A DNA stretch of 64,000 nt. Origin: Butyricicoccus sp. Marseille-Q5471 (lineage in GTDB: Bacteria > Bacillota > Clostridia > Oscillospirales > Butyricicoccaceae). Below, one piece after another: positions 25,822 through 35,034 of this stretch (within the stretch, counting starts at the first letter, position 1; each line of letters opens with the position of its first letter). The position numbers and the translations under genes are program-made. The notes beneath the pieces were generated by a model that had not been told where the DNA came from, made no database searches, and was given only the letters and a program-made list of their open reading frames with translations. The stretch spans positions 1-64,000 of the forward strand of contig NZ_CATNVC010000004.1 of NCBI RefSeq assembly GCF_951230135.1. Reading direction: 5' to 3'.

Positions 25822-25835
25822 AAGAGGGAAAATAT

Positions 25836-28800
25836 ATGAAAAAGAGAATTTTAAGCATGGCGCTGACGGTGTGCATGGTACTATCCCTGCTGCCCACCAT
25901 GACAATACCCGCAGGAGCGGCGGGGGCGATCGTGAGAGACGAAGCAAACCTAAAATTGGCGCTGGCTAACAGCAACACGGACACAATTATTCTTTCAGGG
26001 TCGATTACCCTTACAGGAACGCTCACAGTTAGCCGCGACGTTACGCTTTCCTTGGGCGGGAATACGCTGACGGGCGCCGCAGGGGCGGACGCCGCCAACG
26101 GAACCACAGTCGATGCCGGAGCGGGGGGCACGGTAATCACGGTTGCCGCTGGCACTCTGACCGTTTTAGGCGCCGGCAGCATTGTTGGCGGTCAAGGCGG
26201 CATAGCGAACAATGCATACAGCGGCGGCGCGGGAGGCAACGGTATAACGCTCACCGGCGGCAGCCTGATCGTCAAGGACGGCGCATCCGTTTCCGGCGGC
26301 CAAGGCGGTATCGCCATGGGTACCGCCTCATTTTCCGGCGGCGCAGGCGGCGACGGTATCAATGCCACCGGCGGTAGCCTAACCTTTACAAGCGCCACAA
26401 TCAAGGGCGGCTGGGGCGGTTCGGCCAACGGCACGTCCATCGGCAGCGCCGGCACTGCCGGAAAGGGCGGTAACGGCATTTATACCAAGAATATCGGCGC
26501 ATTTACCGTGACCAACTCCGTCATCAACGGTGGAACAGGCGGCGGCGTCGGCAGTGCAAATCGTTCCCTGCTTGCCGGAGGAGAAGGCTTGCGGCTGCTG
26601 GAGAACTCTCCTGTAACCCTTTCCGGAAGCTGCACGGTGACAGGCGGAACAGGCGGAATCGGCAACTCCAGATCCGGTCAGGGCGCTCATGCCATTAACA
26701 GCGCCAAGACTGTGACCATCGATACCGGCTCCAACGGTAACACAACCATTACCGGCGGCAATGGCGCAGGCATTGGCGTTCATGGCAGCGTAAGTGTCAC
26801 AGGCAGCGGCAGCACAACCATCACCGGCGGCAATGGCGGACAATACGACAACTATTATCCCGGATGGGGCATCTACGAAAACCTGACCGTCGACTCTACC
26901 GCCACGGTATATGTATCCGGGGGCTATAGCGACAGCACGTTCAAGCCGGGCGTCATTGGCGCGATTACCGCCGCGAGCAGCCTGATTCAGGACAGTGACG
27001 ACAATAAAACCTATACGACCCTAACAGGTACCACCAGCGCAAAGCGCTATGTGCGTGTGCTGCCGCTGTACGCCATCACCGCGAGTACATCCACCAACGG
27101 CAGCTACACCGTCAATGCAGACGGCGCTGCGGTCACGAAGGCCGCCCCGGGTCAGACCGTGAGTATTTCCGACACACCAAGTACAGGGTTTGAGCTGTCC
27201 GCCATCACCGTCACCAAAACCGGGGACACAAACACGGCGGTAACGGTTAAGGACAAGGCCTTTACCATGCCGAATTATCCTGTGAGCGTGACGGTCACGT
27301 TTGCCCGCAAGGGCTATGAGGTTTCCGGCACGGTGAGCGCCGGCACCTCCGGTGCAAGCGTTTCGGGCATTACGGTGAATCTGTATGAAAAGACAGACAC
27401 AACCTTTCAGACCTCCTTCGGCAGCGGCACGACCGACTCGAACGGAGCATATAAAATCAGCGAAAAAGCGCCCAACGGCGACTATGTTGTGCGTGTGGCG
27501 GCAAGCTCCGGCAACTATGCCGAATCCGCTGCCGATGTGACGATAGTGGACGCAGCAGTCACTGCTGCCAACATCACCCTTGCCACGCTGACCACAAAGA
27601 GCATTGCCCTAAAGAGCACCAATCACAAAACCGCCTATATTGTGGGTGATACATTAGATGTGTCCAACCTGACAATCACGGTTACGCGCAGCGACGATTC
27701 CACCTATGACAAGGCTGTCACCGCAGGTATGGTATCGGGCTTTGACTCTACGGCAGCGATCGCCAGCCAAACCCTGACCATCACGTTAGATGGCAAAACA
27801 ACAAGCTATGCGATTTCCATCTCCAAGAAAACACCGACCATCGACGATTTTACTTACAGCAAGAACCCGAAGACTTATAACGGCTACCCGCAAGTTGTCA
27901 CTATGACGACGAGTGCCGCCATGGGTGATTACAAGGTATATTATACGGGGACAAGCGGCACGACCTATGCAAAATCCGAAACCGCGCCAACTCTGCCGGG
28001 CACCTACGCTCTGGAGATATCCGTAGTTGGCAATGATAATTACTACGCCGCTGTGCTGGACGCGGGCACCTTAACCATCAACAAGGCTAACCCCACGGTT
28101 ACGCTGGCAAGCTCCAAGCTCGCCTCAATCTACGAGGATGAAGTAACCTTCACCGCCACTGTTGCCTTCACTGGCGGCGCGGTACCCACCGGCAAAGTTA
28201 CCTTTCAGGACGGCAATGCGGATCTTGCAACCGTCACGTTAGACAGCAACGGCGTTGCCACGCTCAAAAAGAGCGATTTGACTGCAGCGACTCATCCCAT
28301 CACTGCGGTTTACAGCGGCGACAGCAATTACAACGAAAAAACCTCCTCGGCGGTTTCGCAGGGCGTCGTCAAACGTGCCATGGTTTTCACCATCGCGGGC
28401 ACGGAGCAGACCTACGAAAGTGGTGTGGCAAAGACCATTACTCTCGACAAAACCGGCTCCAAGCTGACGGCGGATGCTTTCAATATTCAGTATTACCGCG
28501 TGGATGAAAACGAGGGCGTACTTGCCAGCACCACCCCGGTATCAAAAACTGTGGCGGCGGGGCAGTATCTCTATGTCATCAGCTTTAAAAGCACGCAGAC
28601 CAACTATGAAATCGCCCGGACATACAGCGTCGGCAGCAGCACAGCTTTGCCCGCCAGCGCAAGCTATGATAACGTGGGCTACCTGCTGATCAAGGCGGGT
28701 GCGTCTGACCAGCAAAAGCCCATCAGCTTCAAAACCGGCGTGGTAAACATGCTAACTACGGACACGACCTATCAAAACGAGCTGACCAATGAAAACGGCA

Positions 28801-31800
28801 CCACGCCGACCTACGCCAGCAGTGAAAAAAGCGTGGCCACAGTTGCCGGAGACGGCACAGTGACCATTCTCAAAGCCGGCAGCGCCACCATTACGGCTAC
28901 CTCCACAAAGAGCGGCACCACTCCGGTGTACGCCAGCTACACGATCAACATCTCCAAAGCGCCGGTCACCGTGACTGTACAGGACAAGAGCGTTACCTAC
29001 GGCGATGCTTCTCCTTATACCGACGCGGCGCAGCTCACGTTCTCGCCAGCAATTACCTCGGATTACGATGCGACCGGCCTGACCTTCTCCGGCTATACCG
29101 CAGGCAAGGGCGTGAACACCTATGACATTAGCGCCAAGGGGGTGACCTCGGAGAAGTACGTATTCACCTATGTCCCCGGCACGCTGACCGTCACTCAAAA
29201 GGCACTGGGCGTGGACGACTTGACCTTTGCCGCCAACCCCAAGGTCTACGACGCCGCCACCACAGCTACCGGCAGCGTAACGGTGAAATCCACCGCGTTG
29301 GTGGGCAGTGACACGCTTGGAGTCGGCTTTACGGTAAAATTTGCAGACGCGAATGTCGGCAACAGCAAGCAGGTAGACTTTACAAACTTGTCCCTCACCG
29401 GCGGCAAGGCGGACAACTATAAGCTTACGACAGCCACCGGGACGGCCACCGCGAGCATCACCCCCGCCTCCGTGACCGTGGTGTGCCAGAACAGTACCGT
29501 GGCCTATGACGGCAACGTGAAAACCGCCGCCGTCTCCGCCTATGTGGACGGCAAGCTGTTTACGAATTACGACGTAACCTACAATGGGTTAACCGCAGCT
29601 CCCAGAGACGTGGGCGAATATACCGTCGGCATTGCGCTCAAGGATGCGGTAAATTACACGGTTACGCCGTTCACCGCCAAGCTGACCATTTCCAGCGCGG
29701 CACAGGACTCGTTTGAAATCGTCGGCGTACCCGATACGGTGACCTATGGCGATGGGAACTTCACCCTGTCCGCGCAGGGCAATACCACCGGCAGCACCGT
29801 CACCTATGCCGTGACGGGCGGCGACGCGGTCAGCATCAGCGACAGCACCGTCACCATTGTGAAGCCCGGCACCGTGACCATTACCGCCACCAGCAAACTG
29901 GACGGATACAAGGACAAAACCCGCACCATCACCTTCACAGTAAAGAAAAAGCCTGTCGTGGTGACTGCAGACAATCAGGCCATGGTTTACGGCGAACCGT
30001 TCAGCAGCGTGGCCAACGTCTATACCACAGCGGGCACGGTGATCGGCAACGACGTCGCCGGCGAGGCGTCCTACACCACCACCTATACCCCTTCCAAGGG
30101 CGCGGGCAGCTACCTCATCACCCCGTCCGGCCTGACCTCGAACTACTACACCCTTACTTACGAGCCGGGAACACTGACCGTCAATCCCAAGACGCTGACA
30201 GAAGATGACTTCACCGTCACCGTTGCAAATAAGGAGTACGACGGCACCACCGCGGCTGACTTCACCGTCGCCGTCGCCGCTGTAGAGGGAGATCAGCTCA
30301 CCGCAGTCTATACCGGCGGCTTCACCGACAAGATCGTGGCGGACTCTGCCGCAGCAAAATGCATCATCACCGGCGTTGGCGGCTCCAAGGCGGACAGCTA
30401 TATCCTGAGTCCCACAACCATTGAAAAAACAGCGCATGCAGAAATCGCTCCGATGCCCATTACCTTCACCTTCGGCACGCATACTTATCTCTATGACGGG
30501 CAGCAAAAGGCCGTTATGGTGAGTGCAGTGGACAGCAAAAACCGCATATTCTCCGACTTTACGGTCAAGTATGACGGCAAAAGTGAAATTCCCAGAGATG
30601 TGGGCACTTATACCGTCACCGCAGAGCTGTCGGACGGTCAGAGCTATACCGTTAACGGTGAAAACACGGTGGAGTTGACCATCACCGAGGGCAATGTCGT
30701 GGTATGGGCTGCCGCCGGCACAACGCAAAAATATGACGGCAATCCCAAGGCGGTTACGCCGATGTCCGTTCCGGCCGTGCAAACCGCAGTGACCTATTAC
30801 GCCATCACGGAGGACGGCGCGGTCGGCGATGTCATTTCAGAACCCACCGCCGTCGGCAAGTACCTCTATGTCATCACTCAGAGCGACCCCAACTATAAGA
30901 TTGGAAACGAGGTCACCGTTGCAGCGGGCGATATGGTTGCCGAACTCACCGGTTCCAACTTCGGTGTGATGGAAATTGCCGAAAACGTACAGACACAGCC
31001 GGTATTCGCGGCCACCGTGGTAAACAAGACCTACGGCGACGATTCGTTCGCAAACGATATTGTCGCACAGGAGCCTGACGCGACCATCACCTATGCCAGC
31101 AGCGACGAGCAGGTTGCCACGGTCGAAAGCGACGGCCAAATCACGATTTTGAAGCCCGGCACGACCATCATCACCGCCACCTCGACCAAGGAAGGCTACG
31201 GAGATGTATCCACCCGGTTTGCCGTTCAGGTCGCGAAAAAGACGGTGACGCTGAAGCTGGATGAAAAGACCATCGTCACCTACAAGGGACTGAATTGGGT
31301 CGTGCCTTATACGGTGACCGGCGACGTCGCGGGCAATCCGCTCGAGGTGAGCGGGATTACCTTCACCTATACCGACCAGAGCGACTATACCAAGCACACA
31401 CCGAAGAATGTAGGAACGTATCTGGCTTCCGCCCATGTCAGCACAGACAATGCGTACTACACCTCTACCGAAGCCACCGGATTTCTGCAAATTGATCCTG
31501 CTCCGATTGATGTCACGGCGGAGGATAAAACCGTCACCTACGGCGACGCGGCCCCCGGCTACACCGTGCGCTACACACTGTTGGGGGACGATGCGGTGAA
31601 TGGCGTTTCACTGGACGGTACTGCAGAATTTGACTGCGTTTACAAGCAGTTTGACGATGTCGGTTCGTATCCCATCACCCCATCCGGCCTGCATTCTCCA
31701 AACTACAGCATTTCGTTTATCGGCGGCACGCTGACCGTCAACCCGAAGCCGGTTGCGCTAACCTGGAATGCCCCGCTGCGCCTGCCATACAACAGCGCCG

Positions 31801-33095
31801 AGCAGAGCATCACCGCAGCAGTTAGCAATGCCGTCAACAGCGATGTCGTTACGGTCACGGCCTATACGGACAACACCGGCAAGGATAAGGGCAGCTATAC
31901 CGCAGAGGCAACCGCCCTGTCCAACGCAAATTACACGCTGACGGGTGGGAGCGCCCTCACGCAGGCATGGGAAATCACTGCCGTCACACCCGCGCTAACC
32001 CTTTCCAACCAATCCATAGCGAACACCGGCAAGGCGGTCGAAATCAGCGCGGCTCACATTCGCGGCGCGGGCGCGGATGGCGACATCAGCGCAAGCTACA
32101 CAGTGCGCTACACCTATTATACCGATGCGGCCTGCACCCAGCCGACAACGGCCGCACACGGCGCGGCTGCCGATGGCGGTGCGCCCTCCGAGAATGGCAC
32201 ATATTATGTGAAGGCGTCCATTCTGGCCATGGGAAACTATGCAGCCGCGGAAACGACCGCGCAGCTTACCATCTACACGCCGTCCCACAGCGGAGGCGGC
32301 GGCAGTGTGGCAACCACCACGCCGGAAGTGACCCTTCCCGAGGTGATTGGCGGCACGGTAACCCTGCAGCCCGCGAAACCCGCAAAGGGCGATAAGGTGA
32401 CTGTTACCGTAGTGCCGGACAGCGGCTTTACCGACGGCGGCGTGACCGTGACAGACAAGGACGGCAAGCCGATTTCCGTTACCAAAAATGCTGACGGCAC
32501 ATACTCCTTCACCATGCCCGGCGACGCCGTTACCGTCACCCCGAAATTCAACAAGGAAACCCGCGAAAATCCATTTGGCGATGTGCCAAACGATGCGTAT
32601 TATCGTGACGCGGTGCTCTGGGCTGTTGCGCACGGTGTGACCGGCGGCACGGCGGACGGCATCTTTGCGCCGCACACCATCTCCACCCGCGCGCAGACGA
32701 TAACCTTCCTGTGGCGAGCCATGGGCAGTCCCGAGCCGACAGCGACGGTCAATCCGTTTGCGGATGTCAGCAGAGATGCGTATTACTACAAGGCAGTCCT
32801 GTGGGCAGTCGAAAAGGGCATCACCGAGGGCACAAGCGAAACCGCCTTCAGCCCCGATGAAACAGTGACCCGCAGCCAGACCGTCACCTTCCTCTATCGC
32901 GCGGCGGGAAAACCTTTGGTAAGTACAGACAATCCCTTCGGTGACGTGGCCGATGACGCCTACTATGCAAACGCTGTCCTTTGGGCAGTGGCGCAGAAAA
33001 TTACGGGCGGAACCGAGATGGACGCCTTCTCCCCCGCTGCAGGCTGCACCCGCGCACAGATTGTAACTTTCCTGTATCGATATCTGGGGCAATAA
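25836..33095 (+). CDS. SLH-anchored surface protein (2419 aa) with beta-helix, Ig-like and MBG-type repeats
   Basis: The ATG at 25836 (MKKRILSMALTVCMV, signal peptide ending PAGA) follows AAAGAGGG; longer in-frame readings through the kinase end are not real. Residues ~40-330 are glycine-rich GGxGG repeats of a parallel beta-helix/pectin-lyase-like fold. Next comes a carboxypeptidase-regulatory-like domain (YEVSGTVSAGTSGASVSGIT). Many Ig-like, Big2-type (VATVAGDGTVTILKAGSATI) and YDG/MBG-type repeats (VTYGDASPYT, GTLTVNPK) follow. A GGGGS-like linker leads to three SLH repeats (FGDVPNDAYYRDAVLWAV and two more). It should be a wall-anchored fibrillar protein; a polysaccharide or host ligand is possible but unproved. 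It probably belongs to the regulon of the upstream two-component system. Confidence 0.87.
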   Translation: MKKRILSMALTVCMVLSLLPTMTIPAGAAGAIVRDEANLKLALANSNTDTIILSGSITLTGTLTVSRDVTLSLGGNTLTGAAGADAANGTTVDAGAGGTVITVAAGTLTVLGAGSIVGGQGGIANNAYSGGAGGNGITLTGGSLIVKDGASVSGGQGGIAMGTASFSGGAGGDGINATGGSLTFTSATIKGGWGGSANGTSIGSAGTAGKGGNGIYTKNIGAFTVTNSVINGGTGGGVGSANRSLLAGGEGLRLLENSPVTLSGSCTVTGGTGGIGNSRSGQGAHAINSAKTVTIDTGSNGNTTITGGNGAGIGVHGSVSVTGSGSTTITGGNGGQYDNYYPGWGIYENLTVDSTATVYVSGGYSDSTFKPGVIGAITAASSLIQDSDDNKTYTTLTGTTSAKRYVRVLPLYAITASTSTNGSYTVNADGAAVTKAAPGQTVSISDTPSTGFELSAITVTKTGDTNTAVTVKDKAFTMPNYPVSVTVTFARKGYEVSGTVSAGTSGASVSGITVNLYEKTDTTFQTSFGSGTTDSNGAYKISEKAPNGDYVVRVAASSGNYAESAADVTIVDAAVTAANITLATLTTKSIALKSTNHKTAYIVGDTLDVSNLTITVTRSDDSTYDKAVTAGMVSGFDSTAAIASQTLTITLDGKTTSYAISISKKTPTIDDFTYSKNPKTYNGYPQVVTMTTSAAMGDYKVYYTGTSGTTYAKSETAPTLPGTYALEISVVGNDNYYAAVLDAGTLTINKANPTVTLASSKLASIYEDEVTFTATVAFTGGAVPTGKVTFQDGNADLATVTLDSNGVATLKKSDLTAATHPITAVYSGDSNYNEKTSSAVSQGVVKRAMVFTIAGTEQTYESGVAKTITLDKTGSKLTADAFNIQYYRVDENEGVLASTTPVSKTVAAGQYLYVISFKSTQTNYEIARTYSVGSSTALPASASYDNVGYLLIKAGASDQQKPISFKTGVVNMLTTDTTYQNELTNENGTTPTYASSEKSVATVAGDGTVTILKAGSATITATSTKSGTTPVYASYTINISKAPVTVTVQDKSVTYGDASPYTDAAQLTFSPAITSDYDATGLTFSGYTAGKGVNTYDISAKGVTSEKYVFTYVPGTLTVTQKALGVDDLTFAANPKVYDAATTATGSVTVKSTALVGSDTLGVGFTVKFADANVGNSKQVDFTNLSLTGGKADNYKLTTATGTATASITPASVTVVCQNSTVAYDGNVKTAAVSAYVDGKLFTNYDVTYNGLTAAPRDVGEYTVGIALKDAVNYTVTPFTAKLTISSAAQDSFEIVGVPDTVTYGDGNFTLSAQGNTTGSTVTYAVTGGDAVSISDSTVTIVKPGTVTITATSKLDGYKDKTRTITFTVKKKPVVVTADNQAMVYGEPFSSVANVYTTAGTVIGNDVAGEASYTTTYTPSKGAGSYLITPSGLTSNYYTLTYEPGTLTVNPKTLTEDDFTVTVANKEYDGTTAADFTVAVAAVEGDQLTAVYTGGFTDKIVADSAAAKCIITGVGGSKADSYILSPTTIEKTAHAEIAPMPITFTFGTHTYLYDGQQKAVMVSAVDSKNRIFSDFTVKYDGKSEIPRDVGTYTVTAELSDGQSYTVNGENTVELTITEGNVVVWAAAGTTQKYDGNPKAVTPMSVPAVQTAVTYYAITEDGAVGDVISEPTAVGKYLYVITQSDPNYKIGNEVTVAAGDMVAELTGSNFGVMEIAENVQTQPVFAATVVNKTYGDDSFANDIVAQEPDATITYASSDEQVATVESDGQITILKPGTTIITATSTKEGYGDVSTRFAVQVAKKTVTLKLDEKTIVTYKGLNWVVPYTVTGDVAGNPLEVSGITFTYTDQSDYTKHTPKNVGTYLASAHVSTDNAYYTSTEATGFLQIDPAPIDVTAEDKTVTYGDAAPGYTVRYTLLGDDAVNGVSLDGTAEFDCVYKQFDDVGSYPITPSGLHSPNYSISFIGGTLTVNPKPVALTWNAPLRLPYNSAEQSITAAVSNAVNSDVVTVTAYTDNTGKDKGSYTAEATALSNANYTLTGGSALTQAWEITAVTPALTLSNQSIANTGKAVEISAAHIRGAGADGDISASYTVRYTYYTDAACTQPTTAAHGAAADGGAPSENGTYYVKASILAMGNYAAAETTAQLTIYTPSHSGGGGSVATTTPEVTLPEVIGGTVTLQPAKPAKGDKVTVTVVPDSGFTDGGVTVTDKDGKPISVTKNADGTYSFTMPGDAVTVTPKFNKETRENPFGDVPNDAYYRDAVLWAVAHGVTGGTADGIFAPHTISTRAQTITFLWRAMGSPEPTATVNPFADVSRDAYYYKAVLWAVEKGITEGTSETAFSPDETVTRSQTVTFLYRAAGKPLVSTDNPFGDVADDAYYANAVLWAVAQKITGGTEMDAFSPAAGCTRAQIVTFLYRYLGQ

Positions 33096-33112
33096 CACAC
33101 TAAGCACACATC

Positions 33113-33149
33113 AAAACGGTGGCTGTTCATCAAGAACAGCCACCGTTTT
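33113..33149 (+). terminator. Strong intrinsic terminator after the 2419-aa surface protein
   Basis: 16-bp perfect stem (33113-33128 with 33134-33149) around a 5-nt loop, AAAA at one end and TTTT at the other. It starts 18 nt after the stop codon. Confidence 0.85.
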
Positions 33150-33235
33150 CATTTGATGCGGCGACGCTTATTCTGACACCCCACCAAAGCCATTTGGGGG
33201 ACAAATATGGTGGCATTGATGATTCTCTCGAGCCA

Positions 33236-33241
33236 TATAAT
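33236..33241 (+). promoter_or_regulatory. -10 box of the recombinase promoter
   Basis: A perfect TATAAT with only a weak -35 region (GCATTGATG around 33214-33222). It lies between the terminator at 33149 and the small frame and recombinase. The remaining sequence 33150-33423 holds no other signal. Confidence 0.45.
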
Positions 33242-33272
33242 GGATAGAAAAGCAAGTATGGGAGATGATTGC

Positions 33273-33359
33273 ATGCCCGCAGCTGCCAAGCCCGTAAAAA
33301 TTTCAGACGACACCCCCACCCCAAGCGAACTCAAGGCGATTCTCGCGCAGATTGCATGA
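33273..33359 (+). CDS. 28-aa leader-like peptide before the recombinase
   Basis: ATG 33273 with GGGAG 8 nt upstream; it reads MPAAAKPVKISDDTPTPSEL and ends LKAILAQIA. An in-frame ATG at 33258 would add five residues. It sits between the -10 box and the recombinase start (64 nt away), so it would be on the same transcript. It is very short and unmatched to any family I know. It could be a leader peptide, a recombination accessory factor, or chance. Confidence 0.35.
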   Translation: MPAAAKPVKISDDTPTPSELKAILAQIA

Positions 33360-33423
33360 GTTTTGACCGCCCGCTGCCCGAAAATCCGTAATCATCCTCC
33401 AAAAGCCAAGAAAGGAGAGCCAT

Positions 33424-34989
33424 ATGATTGCGATTTATACGCGGCAGTCGGTCGAGCGAGCTGATAGCATCTCGGTCGAGCAGCAGGCCGATTTCTGCCG
33501 GGCGGCGTTAACTACCGCGGAGCTGAACCGCGTTCGGGTCTATACCGACAAAGGCTTCTCCGGCAAAAACACCGACCGTCCCGCCCTCCAGCAGTTGGTG
33601 GCCGATGCCAAAGCCGGGCGGGTTGAAAAAATCCTTGTCTACCGGCTCGACCGCATCAGCCGCAGCGTGCACGACTTTACCGGTCTGTCTCAGGAGCTGA
33701 CCGAACAGGGCGTGCATTTTCAGTCCGTGACCGAGGGCATTCTGCTCGATGACTCGCTCTCCGGCACGGTCATGGCGCAGATTATGATGGTCTTCGCGCA
33801 ATTTGAACGCGAAACCATCCAGCGGCGTGTCACCGACAACTACTTCGCCCGCGCCAAAACCGGCATGTACCTAGGCGGGCTGCCGCCGTATGGCTTTGAA
33901 AAGGGCAAAACCATGGTGGACGGCAGACACACGGCATGCTATGTGCCCCACCCCGCGCAGTCCGTCATCGTCCGCCGGATGTTCGAGCGGTATGTGCAGG
34001 ACGGTGAAACGCTGGGCACTTTGACGCGCTGGCTCAACGCTGCCGGATATCGCACCGCACGTGGCGGGTCGTGGAGCACGCTCCCGCTCGGACGGCTGCT
34101 GCGAAATCCCGCGTTTGTGCGTGCCGATGCGAAGGTTTACCGCTATTTACAGTCCAAGGGGGCAACGCTAAACGACCCCATCGAACGCTTTGACCAGTGT
34201 CACGGGTGTTACTGCTACGCACCGCTTTCATCCCGCAAAACACGGCCGACACAGAGCAAGTTTTCGGACATGTCCCACAGCTTCATTACGTGCGCGCCGC
34301 ATGAGGGGCTTATCGATGCCGCGCTCTGGCTGCAAACACAGTACAAGCTCGACCGGAACAAGGCCTTGAAAAGCAGCGGCTCCGGCACGCACAGCTGGCT
34401 GTCCGGTCTGATGAAGTGCCAAAAATGTGGCTACGCCATTACGGTGGTCAACAAACCCAACGGCATGTCCGGCCACTACATCAACTGCGGCGGACACAAG
34501 CGCGGCAATGCCGTCTGTCCGGGACGAACGCAGGTGATGACGCTCGAGCAGATTGAATCGTCCGCCGAGCTGCGCCTGCTGGAGTACCTCGATGGCTATC
34601 GGAGCGTGCCGATGCAGGTGCAGCAGACGCAAAGCGCAGAGGGCAACCGCATTGAAATAGAGCTTGTGCGCTGCGAGGAGGACATCAAACGGCTCACGCA
34701 AAACCTCGCGCACATCACCGAGGTCGATGTCGTACATATCATTTCGGCGCAAATCCACGAGAGGAACCAAGCCCTGACCGCGCTGCAGGCCGAGCGGGAC
34801 GCCTTGCTGTATGAGCGCGCGCCCTATGACTTAGAACCCTATTTTGAAGCGATTTTAACCGAGTGGCACGACTATACCATCCCTGAAAAGAAGAAAATCG
34901 CCTGCGCCGTCATTGAACAGGTAATTGTGGGCGACGGAGATATTGAGGTAGTCTTTCGCGCCGTGCGCGGTGACATCTGCCCCGTCTAA
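33424..34989 (+). CDS. Large serine recombinase (site-specific integrase)
   Basis: 521 aa with ATG 33424 after AAAGGAGAG. The N-terminal resolvase domain begins MIAIYTRQSVER with the catalytic Ser9. It carries the conserved arginines and YRLDRISRS, GTVMAQIMMVFAQFERE and RRVTDNYFARAKTG. A recombinase domain follows (PPYGFEKG, FERYVQDGETLGTLTRWLN). The zinc ribbon is CQKCGYAITVV...HYINCGG...NAVCPG. A C-terminal coiled coil (RIEIELVRCEEDIKRL...LTALQAERDALLYE) follows, where integrase synapsis is controlled. It is the best candidate for inserting and excising the element at asnB. No separate recombination directionality factor was recognised. Confidence 0.93.
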   Translation: MIAIYTRQSVERADSISVEQQADFCRAALTTAELNRVRVYTDKGFSGKNTDRPALQQLVADAKAGRVEKILVYRLDRISRSVHDFTGLSQELTEQGVHFQSVTEGILLDDSLSGTVMAQIMMVFAQFERETIQRRVTDNYFARAKTGMYLGGLPPYGFEKGKTMVDGRHTACYVPHPAQSVIVRRMFERYVQDGETLGTLTRWLNAAGYRTARGGSWSTLPLGRLLRNPAFVRADAKVYRYLQSKGATLNDPIERFDQCHGCYCYAPLSSRKTRPTQSKFSDMSHSFITCAPHEGLIDAALWLQTQYKLDRNKALKSSGSGTHSWLSGLMKCQKCGYAITVVNKPNGMSGHYINCGGHKRGNAVCPGRTQVMTLEQIESSAELRLLEYLDGYRSVPMQVQQTQSAEGNRIEIELVRCEEDIKRLTQNLAHITEVDVVHIISAQIHERNQALTALQAERDALLYERAPYDLEPYFEAILTEWHDYTIPEKKKIACAVIEQVIVGDGDIEVVFRAVRGDICPV

Positions 34990-35000
34990 CGTATGCCAAA

Positions 35001-35034
35001 ACAAAGGGAGAACCCGGTTGGGTTCTCCCTTTGT
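35001..35034. terminator. Bidirectional terminator between the convergent recombinase and UbiB-like genes
   Basis: A 15-bp perfect stem, ACAAAGGGAGAACCC with GGGTTCTCCCTTTGT, around a 4-nt loop. It serves the plus-strand recombinase and the minus-strand kinase, whose stop lies at its edge. Confidence 0.75.

Noticed and set aside
26160-26860. Regular GC-rich repeats resembling a CRISPR or satellite
   Set aside because: They encode the GGxGG turns of the beta-helix; spacing is irregular and there are no spacers or cas genes.
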